In this document: piece after piece, positions 35,764 to 44,471 of the stretch
Layout: every line of letters starts with the position of its first letter
Numbering within the stretch: the first letter of the stretch is position 1
Assembly (NCBI GenBank): GCA_951812665.1
Contig: CATOST010000008.1
Span: 1 to 64,000, forward strand
Length of the DNA stretch: 64,000 nt
Direction of reading: 5' to 3'
From: an uncultured Acidobacteriota bacterium
GTDB taxonomy: Bacteria; Acidobacteriota; UBA6911; RPQK01; JAJDTT01
Notes under the pieces: generated by a model
Told to the model about the DNA's origin: nothing
The model's database searches: none
Seen by the model: the letters and a program-made list of their open reading frames with translations, nothing else
Made by a program: the position numbers and the translations under genes

Positions 35764-37437
35764 GTGAGTTCCCAAACTGGAGTTCAACCAAGGACTCAGG
35801 TTTTTTGGCGCAGTCGAGGTTTCAGCGCAATCGCATCAGAGTTTCTCCTAGGGATGGTCTTTTTCGTCTTCTCCTCGACCGCGCTGGCCCAGAAAGACGA
35901 AAAGAAGCTCGATCAGGTGCAAAAGGAAGAGAAGCTCGACTACTTCGAGAAGTGGTTGAAGAAAGACGCAGTTTACATCGTTACGCCGGAAGAAAACGAA
36001 GTCTTCACCGCTCTCACCTCGGAAGAAGAAAAAGAGCATTTTATCGAACAATTCTGGAGACGCAGGGATCCAGATCCACGCACTACACTCAACGAGTTTA
36101 AGGAAGAACATTATCGGCGTATCGCCTACGCAAATGATCACTTCCACTGGGGGCAGGCTGGATGGAGAACGGACCGGGGCAGGGTCTACATCACGTTTGG
36201 TCCCCCCGACGGCCGGACGACCCACCCAGGGGGCGGCACCTATTACCGACCTGCCGAGGAAGGCGGCGGGTCCACGTTGACCTATCCGTATGAGGAGTGG
36301 TTCTACCGGCACCTACCCGGCATCGGATCGGGCATTGAGGTGGAATTCGTCGATCCCAGTATGACCGGAGAATTTCGTTTAGCGATGTCAAGCCAAGAAA
36401 AAGACGCTCTTCTACTAATGCCTGGTATGGGAGGAGAAACGCGCTGGGAACTCGAAGGCATGCAATTGCGAGCAGAGCGGGTTCGCAGTATGGATATGTT
36501 ACGACCGTCCGGTTTGACACAAGGGGTCATACCTTCACGGAGCCCTTTCGAAACGGTGGAACGCTACTTTCAGCTCACCCATAGGAGAGACGTGCCAGGC
36601 GCGAAGTTAAAGGAAATCGTTACCCTGCAGTTGAGCTATCAGACTCTACCCTATACTTATCGGCTGGATACCCACTGGATCTCCAAGGCTCTTTACCTGA
36701 GTTCGCTGACTCTCTTCATCCGCAAGAAAGATCTCACCTTTACTCCTTTGGGGAATGATCTGCTGCGGGCCAATATCACCGTCTATGGCCAGGTTGAGAC
36801 GCTCAGCCAGGAGGTTGTTTTTACTTTTGAGGAGGAGCTCAACAGCGCCATCGACCGTGCAATGGAGGTTCGGGAACGGGAGAAGATTTTCCATTACCAG
36901 AAGAGAATTCCGCTGAGACCAGGACGTTACAAACTGACTCTCGCCGTCAAAGACAGTGAGAGCGGCAATGTCGGGACCCATAACATACTGCTGTTGGCAG
37001 CAAGTGCAGACGAAGAATTCGGGGCGAGCAACGTGATCGTCTTCGACCGTCTCTATTTCACCGATGGACAGCCGGATCTGACGAAGGCTTTCAACTACCT
37101 GGGCGGGGTCAAGCTTTATCCCAGCGTCGACAATATCTTTTCAAGGGAGAGACCCCTGTACGCCTATCTGGAGGTCTACAATCCTGCAGCCGACCAGAGT
37201 TCCGGAGCCCCCGATGTAACACTGAAATACGCGATCCGACCGGAGGGCTCAGAACCAGTGAGCTTCACCGACATTACCAAAAGGACGGGAGCATCCTACG
37301 GTGATCGTCTAGTGGTGTTGCAACCCATTCCTCTTCGTGATCTGGCGCCGGGACGATACCAGATCGAGTTCAAGGCGGAGGACTTGATTCGGGGAAAGAC
37401 CGTTGCTCGCAAAACCCAGGTCGAGGTCAAACCCTGA
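35764..37437 (+). CDS. GWxTD domain protein
   Basis: 557 residues from a GTG start. A signal-peptide-like hydrophobic segment near residue 25-40 ('LLGMVFFVFSSTALAQ') precedes the GWxTD domain. This begins 'KWLKKDAVYIVTPEENEVF' and contains 'FIEQFWRRRDPDPRTTLNEF', 'YANDHFHWGQAGWRTDRGRVYITFGPPD' and 'PYEEWFYRHLPG'. The second half is beta-rich ('GRYKLTLAVKDSESGNVG'). GWxTD proteins are typical of Acidobacteriota and are secreted or periplasmic with unknown role. It is the first gene of a tight operon with a TPR protein and a CRTAC1 protein (3-base gap, then a 4-base overlap). Confidence 0.88.
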   Translation: MSSQTGVQPRTQVFWRSRGFSAIASEFLLGMVFFVFSSTALAQKDEKKLDQVQKEEKLDYFEKWLKKDAVYIVTPEENEVFTALTSEEEKEHFIEQFWRRRDPDPRTTLNEFKEEHYRRIAYANDHFHWGQAGWRTDRGRVYITFGPPDGRTTHPGGGTYYRPAEEGGGSTLTYPYEEWFYRHLPGIGSGIEVEFVDPSMTGEFRLAMSSQEKDALLLMPGMGGETRWELEGMQLRAERVRSMDMLRPSGLTQGVIPSRSPFETVERYFQLTHRRDVPGAKLKEIVTLQLSYQTLPYTYRLDTHWISKALYLSSLTLFIRKKDLTFTPLGNDLLRANITVYGQVETLSQEVVFTFEEELNSAIDRAMEVREREKIFHYQKRIPLRPGRYKLTLAVKDSESGNVGTHNILLLAASADEEFGASNVIVFDRLYFTDGQPDLTKAFNYLGGVKLYPSVDNIFSRERPLYAYLEVYNPAADQSSGAPDVTLKYAIRPEGSEPVSFTDITKRTGASYGDRLVVLQPIPLRDLAPGRYQIEFKAEDLIRGKTVARKTQVEVKP

Positions 37438-37440
37438 GCC

Positions 37441-39363
37441 ATGATAGGGCCAGTGTTGACGCCCGCCAGGACAAACGGGCTCGGGACCGGGCCTCTCTTG
37501 ATTCTCCTTCTCCTTTGTCCCGCCTCTCTCTCTGCCTCTCAGAGCGATGATCAGGAGCTGCAACAGAGAGCCTCTACCCTGACCGGAGAAGGACGCCTGG
37601 GTGAGGCCATCCCCCTGTGGGAGGAACTGGTTAGGCGGGACCCACAATCTGTACCCCGCGTGCTGAATCTGGCACTCGCCTATTCCAATGCAGGCCGCGT
37701 CAACGAGGCGGCTGCCCGGCTCGAGGACCTTTACGCCGCTGGCATCCGGGACGCCGCCTGCCTCAATCTTCTGGGCAAGCTGCGAGCTCAGATGGGGCAT
37801 CCGGAGAGAGCGTTGCCGCACCTTTATGATGCCGTCGCCTCCGATCCCTCCGATGAAATCTACCACCTCGATCTGGCCAGACAGCTGATCGGGCTGCGCC
37901 GCCATGAGGAGGCCAGGAGTGTGCTGGATGATGGGCTGAGTCGACTCTCCTCCTCTTATCGCCTGCTTTACATGAAGGGAGTGCTGGAGTTCCAGGCGGG
38001 TAATGCGGCCGCTGCCAGCGATATTTATCGACAGCTCGTGCAAAGTCAGCCCCAGTTTGAGCCTGCCTACATTGCGATTGGAAATCTGCTTTTGCAGCAG
38101 GGCAGGACGCAAGAAGCGGCTAGCTCGCTGCGCCAGGCGCTGGATCTCGGGCTGAACCATCCCGTCTTGGTTTCTCTTTTTTGCGACGCCCTACTCCAGT
38201 CTTACCCTGGCCAGGAGATCGAGGAAGTCGAGGTCCGTCTTTCAGCCCGGCTGGAGAAAGAGCCGTGGGACAACGCTGCCCGCCTCATTCTGGCCGAGTA
38301 CTGGTTGGGATTGGAAAGGGTTAGAGAGAGTCTCGAACAGCTGGAGACGATACTCGAGGTCCAGCCGGACCACGTGGAGGCCCTTTACCTCTCCGGCAAG
38401 GCACTGAAGTCTCTCGGGCAGGCCCGAGCGTCCGGCGTCCGGCTCTCCCGGGCAGCCGTGCGACTCCAGTCTCTGGCGGCCGGAACTGCTCCTGATTCCG
38501 GCACTCTTTATCAGCTGAGTCTCGTTTATCTGGAGATGGGAGAGCTCGACAGGGCAATTGAGAGCATTCGAAAGGCACTAGACTTGTCTCCCGAAGACCC
38601 CTTGTTTCATATCACGCTGGCTCGCTTCCTAGCTCAAGACTGGAACACCCAGGGGGCACTCCAACACTACCGAAAGGCCGTGGAACTGGCTCCCTCGAGT
38701 TACTCGGTTCTCTCCCAGTACGGGTTGGAGCTGGCGCGACGGGATCTGAACCACGAGGCTGTTGACATACTGAACCGGGCACTGGCGGTCAGACCCAATT
38801 ACCCGCTCTTGATGGAAATTTCCCGCATTCTGCTCCTTCTGGACCGCAGGGTCGAGGCAAAGCCCTTCTTGAAACAGGCTGTTGAACTGGCTCCCGAGCA
38901 GCCACAGGCCTACTACTACCTCGGTCGCCAGGCCCAGAGCTTCGGCGACTATGAGGAGGCGGCCCGCCTCTATAGAAGTGCGCTGGAGCGCCGACCGGAT
39001 CACCTGGAGGGCCTGATCAGACTGGGCGAGGTCGAGTTTCAACAACAAGACCTGGCTGAGGCTGAGGATCCCTTGCAAAAAGCCCTGAGTCTGGAGCCCG
39101 GCAACGTGTCGGCCCTTTTTTGGCTGGGCCGCGTCAAGGAGCAATCGGGCGCGGCAGGGCAGGCCGTACGCTACTGGCAGCAGGCTCTCGAACGCGATCC
39201 TCGACACAGCGCCTCTCACTACCGTCTGGCGCAGTACTACCTTCGAACCGGCGACACCGGGCAGGCTCAGGCCCATCTGAGTAGATTCCAGGAGCTGTCC
39301 CGCCAGGAGGAAAGCCAGAAGCTGCCATCCGGCAGCAGGGAAACGGACAGCCGAAAACCATGA
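37441..39363 (+). CDS. Exported TPR-repeat protein
   Basis: 640 residues. A hydrophobic export segment ('GPLLILLLLCPASLSASQ') precedes about fourteen tetratricopeptide repeats across the rest of the chain, for example 'GRLGEAIPLWEELVRRDPQ', 'GELDRAIESIRKALDLSPEDP' and 'GDYEEAARLYRSALERRPDH'. No catalytic domain. It probably scaffolds protein-protein contacts in the periplasm. It starts three bases after the GWxTD gene stop and overlaps the CRTAC1 start by four bases (ATGA), so the three are translationally coupled. Confidence 0.88.
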   Translation: MIGPVLTPARTNGLGTGPLLILLLLCPASLSASQSDDQELQQRASTLTGEGRLGEAIPLWEELVRRDPQSVPRVLNLALAYSNAGRVNEAAARLEDLYAAGIRDAACLNLLGKLRAQMGHPERALPHLYDAVASDPSDEIYHLDLARQLIGLRRHEEARSVLDDGLSRLSSSYRLLYMKGVLEFQAGNAAAASDIYRQLVQSQPQFEPAYIAIGNLLLQQGRTQEAASSLRQALDLGLNHPVLVSLFCDALLQSYPGQEIEEVEVRLSARLEKEPWDNAARLILAEYWLGLERVRESLEQLETILEVQPDHVEALYLSGKALKSLGQARASGVRLSRAAVRLQSLAAGTAPDSGTLYQLSLVYLEMGELDRAIESIRKALDLSPEDPLFHITLARFLAQDWNTQGALQHYRKAVELAPSSYSVLSQYGLELARRDLNHEAVDILNRALAVRPNYPLLMEISRILLLLDRRVEAKPFLKQAVELAPEQPQAYYYLGRQAQSFGDYEEAARLYRSALERRPDHLEGLIRLGEVEFQQQDLAEAEDPLQKALSLEPGNVSALFWLGRVKEQSGAAGQAVRYWQQALERDPRHSASHYRLAQYYLRTGDTGQAQAHLSRFQELSRQEESQKLPSGSRETDSRKP

Positions 39364-41075
39364 AGCGGGTTATCTGGTTGGCCGGATTGATCCTGCTGCC
39401 CCGGCTCCATGCGCAAACCACGACTCCAATTCTTTTTCGCGACGTGGCCGCAGAGATTGGCATCGATTTCAAACACAGCAGCTGTGTGACGGAAGATAAA
39501 TACATGAACGAAACGATGGGTTCAGGGGTGGCCCTGTTGGATTACGACAACGACGGTTGCCTGGACCTGTATCTGCTCAGCAACAGTGCGGCCTCGACTC
39601 GGGACGCCGGCTGCCGATTTTCGAATCGTCTCTATCGCAATCGGGGTGATGGAACCTTTGTTGATGTGACTGACCAATCGGGTGCCGGGGGCCGACGTGG
39701 TTATGCCATGGGGGCGGCCTCGGCCGACTACGACAACGACGGCTGGACGGATCTCTATCTCACCTATTTCGGCAGCAACGTCCTTTACCGCAACAACGGC
39801 GACGGCACATTCGCTGACGTCACCGTCTCGGCCGGAGTGGGTGACCCGGGCTGGGCCAGCAGTGCGATCTTCTTCGACCTTGATAATGACGGGCATCTTG
39901 ATCTCTATGTCGTCAACTACCTGAACTACCAGCCTCCCGACGTTGAGCCCTGCACCAACCCCGAGGGAAAGCGGGCCTATTGCACGCCTCAGCAATTTCC
40001 CGGAGCCGCTGATGTACTCTACCGTAACAACGGCGATGGCAGCTTCACCGATGTCAGCCGGGAAGCGGGAGTTTGGAATCCCGAGGGCAAGGGCCTGGGT
40101 GTTGCCATCTGGGATCTGAATGATGATGGCTACCTGGATCTCTACATAGCCAATGACACCAGGATGAATTTTCTCTACGCCAATACCGGCAACGGCAGTT
40201 TCGCGGATATGTCGCTCCTCTCAGGAGCCGGCTTTGACGGCGATGGCTTGCCAGAGGCGGGCATGGGAACGACAATCGGAGACTACGATCTGGATGGCAG
40301 AGCCGATCTGTTCGTGACCAATTTCGAATCGGAAACCAATACGCTCTATCGCGCAGAAGGTTCACTGCGATTCGAAGACGTTACCTTCCGGGCGGGTGTC
40401 GGCGAGAGCTCGCTTCGCTTCGTGGGGTTCGGGACCTGTTTTTTCGACGCCGACGCCGATGGGGATCCCGATCTTTTCGTCGCCAACGGCCATATCGACT
40501 CGACCGTTGAGCGCACACCACTTCTGGCCACCAACCCGGTCCCCCTGCCTGACGCCATCAGCTATGCTCAGCCCAACCTTCTCTACGAGAACCGTGACGG
40601 CAGATTCTGGGACATCTCCGAATCAGCCGGGATCAATGGCCGGGGTGCCTTTGTAAGTCGCGGGACCGCTCTTGGAGATCTGGATAACGACGGAGACCTG
40701 GACCTGGTCGTCAGCAATTGGGGCGATCGTCCTCAAGTCCTGTTGAACGAGACGCCACAAGGGCAACGGGCCGTTCTGGTGCTGGAAGGAAGCCAGTCGA
40801 ACCGATCTGCCATCGGGGCTCGGGTGAGCTGGCAGGCAAAGGGCCGTACCTACACGACTTTCGTCGACCGGGGTGGTAGCTATCTCTCAGCCCGTGACGG
40901 CAGGGTTTTCATCGGTTTCGGCAGGGCCGGGGTAGCCCGGTCGCTGGAAGTCCGGTGGCCGGCCGGGTCGGTTCAGCGATTCGAGGAGTTGAAACCCGGT
41001 TTTCTCTACCGTCTAATCGAAGGTAAGGCACTTGAGCCAGTCCAACCTTATGGAGCGATTTCCAGCCGGAAATGA
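39360..41075 (+). CDS. CRTAC1-type FG-GAP/UnbV protein
   Basis: 571 residues with an N-terminal signal ('MKRVIWLAGLILLPRLHAQ'). A series of FG-GAP/VCBS propeller repeats follows, each with the calcium-binding 'DYDNDGxxDLY' loop ('LDYDNDGCLDLYLL', 'ADYDNDGWTDLYLT', 'FDLDNDGHLDLYVV', 'WDLNDDGYLDLYIA') and 'LYRNNGDGTF' strands. An ASPIC/UnbV domain ('NRSAIGARVSWQ', 'SYLSARDGRVFIGFG', 'EVRWPAGSVQRFEEL') ends the chain. Secreted, calcium-dependent surface or extracellular protein; the family function is unsettled. Last gene of the GWxTD-TPR-CRTAC1 operon. A longer CRTAC1 relative with its own TPR part lies at 50818. Confidence 0.9.
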   Translation: MKRVIWLAGLILLPRLHAQTTTPILFRDVAAEIGIDFKHSSCVTEDKYMNETMGSGVALLDYDNDGCLDLYLLSNSAASTRDAGCRFSNRLYRNRGDGTFVDVTDQSGAGGRRGYAMGAASADYDNDGWTDLYLTYFGSNVLYRNNGDGTFADVTVSAGVGDPGWASSAIFFDLDNDGHLDLYVVNYLNYQPPDVEPCTNPEGKRAYCTPQQFPGAADVLYRNNGDGSFTDVSREAGVWNPEGKGLGVAIWDLNDDGYLDLYIANDTRMNFLYANTGNGSFADMSLLSGAGFDGDGLPEAGMGTTIGDYDLDGRADLFVTNFESETNTLYRAEGSLRFEDVTFRAGVGESSLRFVGFGTCFFDADADGDPDLFVANGHIDSTVERTPLLATNPVPLPDAISYAQPNLLYENRDGRFWDISESAGINGRGAFVSRGTALGDLDNDGDLDLVVSNWGDRPQVLLNETPQGQRAVLVLEGSQSNRSAIGARVSWQAKGRTYTTFVDRGGSYLSARDGRVFIGFGRAGVARSLEVRWPAGSVQRFEELKPGFLYRLIEGKALEPVQPYGAISSRK

Positions 41076-41092
41076 GGAATGGAAGGTCCGGT

Positions 41093-42325
41093 CTAGAAAC
41101 TCACAGGTAAGGCCTTCAAACCACGTAACAGATGATTTTCCCACTCCAGGGTTTCCGTGGCCAGCCTCAAATCGGGCATTCGCGAAAGGATCGCGTTGAT
41201 GGCGATTCTGGCTTCCAGACGGGCCAGGGAAGCGCCCAGACAAAAATGTACGCCCGCCCCAAACGAGATATGCCGGTTGGGTATTCGCTCGATATCGAAA
41301 CGGTCGGGGTCGGGGAAGTGGGAGGGATCTCGATTGGCTGCCCCCAGGAACACCAGAACCAGCTGCCCTTTGCCGATCTGCTTTCCGTCGATGGCTACGT
41401 CTTCTCTGGCAATACGCCGATTTCGCTGGAAGGGGCCGTCATAACGCAGGCTCTCTTCGACCGCACCTTCGATCAGAGCCGGGTTCTCTCGCAGCTTTCG
41501 CAATTGATCGGGGTTCTGCAGCAGGGCGAGAACCGCGCCGGAAATGAGACTGCTTGTGGTTTCATGTCCGGCCACCAGCAGCGTGACGCAGGTGGACAGG
41601 AGATCCTCTTCGCTGAGCCGCTCCCCTTCGTCGCACACAGCCAGCAGGGTGCTGACCAGCTTGTCGTCCGGCTGCTGACGGCACTGAGTGTAGATTTTTC
41701 GGAAGAATTCTCGCAAGTTCAGCAGCGCTTCCTGGGAGCGCAAAAGAGCCTTGGGAGTGGGGAGAGGCGTCGTCATGAACTCCATACTCCCTGAGGACCA
41801 CCGCTTGAGCTTGTCGTGGTCCTCGAGCGGCACACCCAGCAGTTCGGCAATCACGTTCACAGGCAGCGGGTAGGCCAAGTCCCGGACCAGGTCCATGTGC
41901 CCATCGCCTTGCACCTTGTCCAGGAGCTGATCGACAAGCTGCTGTACGTATCCTTGCAGTTTGCTGATGGTTCGGCCAGTGAAGGCTTTGTGGACGAGGT
42001 TTCTCAGCCGCGTGTGGTCGGGGGGATCCACATTCACCAGGCCCGAACTGTAGTGACGTACCAGGGGTTGGATCTGTTCCCAGACGGCCTCGGGAATGTC
42101 GGGCTTCACTGTCGAGGTGAGCCGTTCCAGGCTGGTGAAGCGCGGGGGATCACGGAGTACGGCCTGGATGTCGTCGTAGCGGGTCAGGATCCAGCAGCGC
42201 CAGGCCTCGCTCCAGTAAACCGGAGCGCTCTCGCGAAGCGCCTGGTAGAGAGGGTAAGGATTGTTGGCAAATTCCGGCGAGTTGAGAGAACGATCAAAAT
42301 TCTGACAAGCTGCCGTCCGATGCAT
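41093..42325 (-). CDS. Cytochrome P450
   Basis: 410 residues from the ATG at 42325; a TTG at 42343 is an in-frame alternative and neither has a clear ribosome-binding site. Substrate-channel start 'FANNPYPLYQALRESAPVYWS', 'DPPDHTRLRNLVHKAFT' (C-helix region), I-helix 'LLVAGHETTSSLISGAVLALL' with the proton-relay Thr, K-helix 'EESLRYDGPFQRNRRIA' (ExxR), and the haem loop 'ISFGAGVHFCLGASLARLE' with the axial Cys. A soluble class I bacterial P450 resembling the CYP107 type, needing ferredoxin and reductase partners not encoded here. Substrate unknown. Convergent with the CRTAC1 gene (17-base gap). Confidence 0.93.
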   Translation of the reverse strand: MHRTAACQNFDRSLNSPEFANNPYPLYQALRESAPVYWSEAWRCWILTRYDDIQAVLRDPPRFTSLERLTSTVKPDIPEAVWEQIQPLVRHYSSGLVNVDPPDHTRLRNLVHKAFTGRTISKLQGYVQQLVDQLLDKVQGDGHMDLVRDLAYPLPVNVIAELLGVPLEDHDKLKRWSSGSMEFMTTPLPTPKALLRSQEALLNLREFFRKIYTQCRQQPDDKLVSTLLAVCDEGERLSEEDLLSTCVTLLVAGHETTSSLISGAVLALLQNPDQLRKLRENPALIEGAVEESLRYDGPFQRNRRIAREDVAIDGKQIGKGQLVLVFLGAANRDPSHFPDPDRFDIERIPNRHISFGAGVHFCLGASLARLEARIAINAILSRMPDLRLATETLEWENHLLRGLKALPVSF

Positions 42326-42487
42326 CCCTTGGTTTTGTCGCAAGGGTTTTACTTTAAGCTAGTTCGTTTCGGTAAACCTCGGAGGTCACAAAGGATTTTA
42401 CCACGCTGCCACCAAGAGAAAAAGGGGCGATCAGCGACCGGAATAGCCATCGGGATCCAAGAAACTGGGTTACTTAGAGGGAGCGGT

Positions 42488-43918
42488 TCAGGCCGCTTGC
42501 CTGAGGCCGCGTGTTTCCCGCCAGGTTCCAAGCACCAGGACCAGAATCGTCGCAGGCAGCCCGATTAGGATCGGATCGATGGTCCAGACGACAACAAGCG
42601 ATCCCACCTCCTGAACCCCGCCCAGAATCTGCCAGAGAATGACCACCGAAGCACCCAGCAGCATGGCGAGAAAAACAGTCCTGGGCGCTCGCCTGACAGG
42701 TGGAAAGAGGACCAGAGCCACCAGAGCAGGGCCGGCGGAAGCTCCCATGATGCGTCCCCCCAGCCAGAACAGCTCAATCATCAGGGGAAACACGTAATAG
42801 ATGGCGGCAGCCACGATCCCCACGACGATCACATTCCCGCGGAAGACCCACAGCTGGGTTCGAGGGCTGGCCCCAGGATTGATAAAGCGGTTGTAGACGT
42901 CGATCGTCAGGTTGGAAGCGAGGGTATTGATGGTCGAGTCCAGCGTGGACATGCTGGCCGCCAGGAGGCTGACAATGAGGATACTGCCCAATTGCCCGCC
43001 GGCGATGCTGAAGGTGATGCGCAGAAAGACCTCGTCAGCAGGGATTTCGGGTCCGTAGGTGGCCCTACCCAGGACCCCGATCAGGGGAGGTACCATGTAC
43101 CAGATGGCGCAGATAATTCCACCGTAGAGAAATCCTTTGCGAGCCGTTGCCGTGGAAGAGGCCGCCAGCCCGCGCTGGATGACACTCTGATAGCCGAAGC
43201 TGATGACGATGCCAATGACAATCCAGCCCGTCGCCACCTGAGTGAAACCGTCGGTTCCGAATATACTTAGATAGTCCGGATCGTCGATGGAGTCGAGTAC
43301 GGAGAATCCGCCGGCCTCCAGGAAGCCGAAAACCAACAGACCCAGTGAGGCGATCGCGACAATAAGGAACTGAATTGCGTCGGTTACTAGAATGGCCCAC
43401 ATCCCTCCCAGGAAGACATAGATCATAGTGAGCAACGCCATTAGCACCAGGGACTGCAGAAGCGAGATGTGCAGCAGACTTGATGCCACAATGGCCAGTG
43501 ATCCCATGACGCCAGCCGTCGCCCCCAGGTCACGGACGGCAATTAGAGAGAGAGCGAGCGAGCGGTGCCGCGGACCGAAGAAACGCTCAAACAACTGGGG
43601 AATGGTGATGATCTGGGTGGCCCTGAGGCGGGGAATAACGTAATAGGCCATCCAGATGCTGACCAACACGAAGGATCCTCCGGTCCAGTAGGCGCTCAAG
43701 CCGAAGTCCTTGCCCACGCCAGAGATCCCGATCAGCGTCGTGCCATTGATCCAGGTGGCGGCCACGGAAAAAGCGATCAGCCAGGTACCCGAACTCCGGC
43801 CGGCCACTGCCATGTCTTCGATTCCGGATATCTTGGTGCGAGCCGCCCAGATTCCGATGCCGAGCATCAGGGCCAGATAGGTACCGATCACCCACCAGGA
43901 TGGTTGGAACTGCTCCAT
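42488..43918 (-). CDS. Sodium:solute symporter (SSS family)
   Basis: 476 residues from the ATG at 43918, chosen because it follows the small membrane gene by four bases; the longer frame to 43957 overlaps that gene. About 13 membrane segments. The family signs are 'YLALMLGIGIWAARTKISG', 'MAVAGRSSGTWLIAFSVAATWINGTTLIGISG' and 'SLLAASMSTLDSTINTLASNLTIDVYNRF', the last being the Na-binding helix of SSS transporters. Likely uptake of a small organic solute coupled to sodium. The 59-residue gene upstream is probably its accessory subunit. A second, unrelated-looking SSS gene is transcribed divergently from 44472. Confidence 0.9.
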   Translation of the reverse strand: MEQFQPSWWVIGTYLALMLGIGIWAARTKISGIEDMAVAGRSSGTWLIAFSVAATWINGTTLIGISGVGKDFGLSAYWTGGSFVLVSIWMAYYVIPRLRATQIITIPQLFERFFGPRHRSLALSLIAVRDLGATAGVMGSLAIVASSLLHISLLQSLVLMALLTMIYVFLGGMWAILVTDAIQFLIVAIASLGLLVFGFLEAGGFSVLDSIDDPDYLSIFGTDGFTQVATGWIVIGIVISFGYQSVIQRGLAASSTATARKGFLYGGIICAIWYMVPPLIGVLGRATYGPEIPADEVFLRITFSIAGGQLGSILIVSLLAASMSTLDSTINTLASNLTIDVYNRFINPGASPRTQLWVFRGNVIVVGIVAAAIYYVFPLMIELFWLGGRIMGASAGPALVALVLFPPVRRAPRTVFLAMLLGASVVILWQILGGVQEVGSLVVVWTIDPILIGLPATILVLVLGTWRETRGLRQAA

Positions 43919-43922
43919 CTGA

Positions 43923-44102
43923 TTAGAGGCCCAGTAGGGCACCAGTGGCCCAGACATAGAAGAAACCGAGGAGAATCAGAAGAAACAGGGACAGCCAGGG
44001 ATTGAGGCGGGGAAGAGGCACCTGATCCATCAGATCGAGTTCGTCGTCCGAATAGAGATAGGCTTCGCTCCGGTTTTCCGGCTGTTGTTGCTCTTTGTCC
44101 AC
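43923..44102 (-). CDS. Small single-pass membrane protein paired with symporter
   Basis: 59 residues from a GTG at 44102, ten bases behind GGAGG. The sequence has an acidic hydrophilic head ('SEAYLYSDDELDLMDQVPLP') and one hydrophobic helix ('WLSLFLLILLGFFYVWATGA') and stops four bases before the symporter start. No family recognised with certainty, but small membrane subunits next to SSS transporters are known. Spacing, ribosome-binding site and composition support a real gene and a subunit or regulator role. Confidence 0.7.
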   Translation of the reverse strand: MDKEQQQPENRSEAYLYSDDELDLMDQVPLPRLNPWLSLFLLILLGFFYVWATGALLGL

Positions 44103-44471
44103 AGGTCTCTTTCCTCCAGTTAAAGGGATGCTCTCCCCTCAAATGGGGATCAGACGGTACCGGAGTATTATACATGTTTCGAGTAGGGTTCCGCCACTCC
44201 AGGTTAAACGCTCAATGGAGCGAAGAGGAAGTTCTGAGTGAGAATGACGGACTTTACCGGAGATTTTCGCTTTGTTGCAAAATCCAGGTCGGGTCGCCGA
44301 TCCCAGTCCTGTTGCTATCGGATTCGCACTGTTGGAGTGAAGACACTGGCAGAGATTTCGTTTAGAATATCTTGCAGACCTTTCTTTTTGCCTGCTGATG
44401 AGGTGTCTTCAGCGTGGCAGCAGGTAAGTCAACGATCCGAATAGATTGTTATTTTTCATCTGATCCGGCCC
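44103..44471. other. Divergent intergenic region between two symporter units
   Basis: About 370 bases between the leftward small membrane/symporter pair and the rightward symporter. It must hold two promoters. No convincing gene, repeat or riboswitch was seen. Confidence 0.5.
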
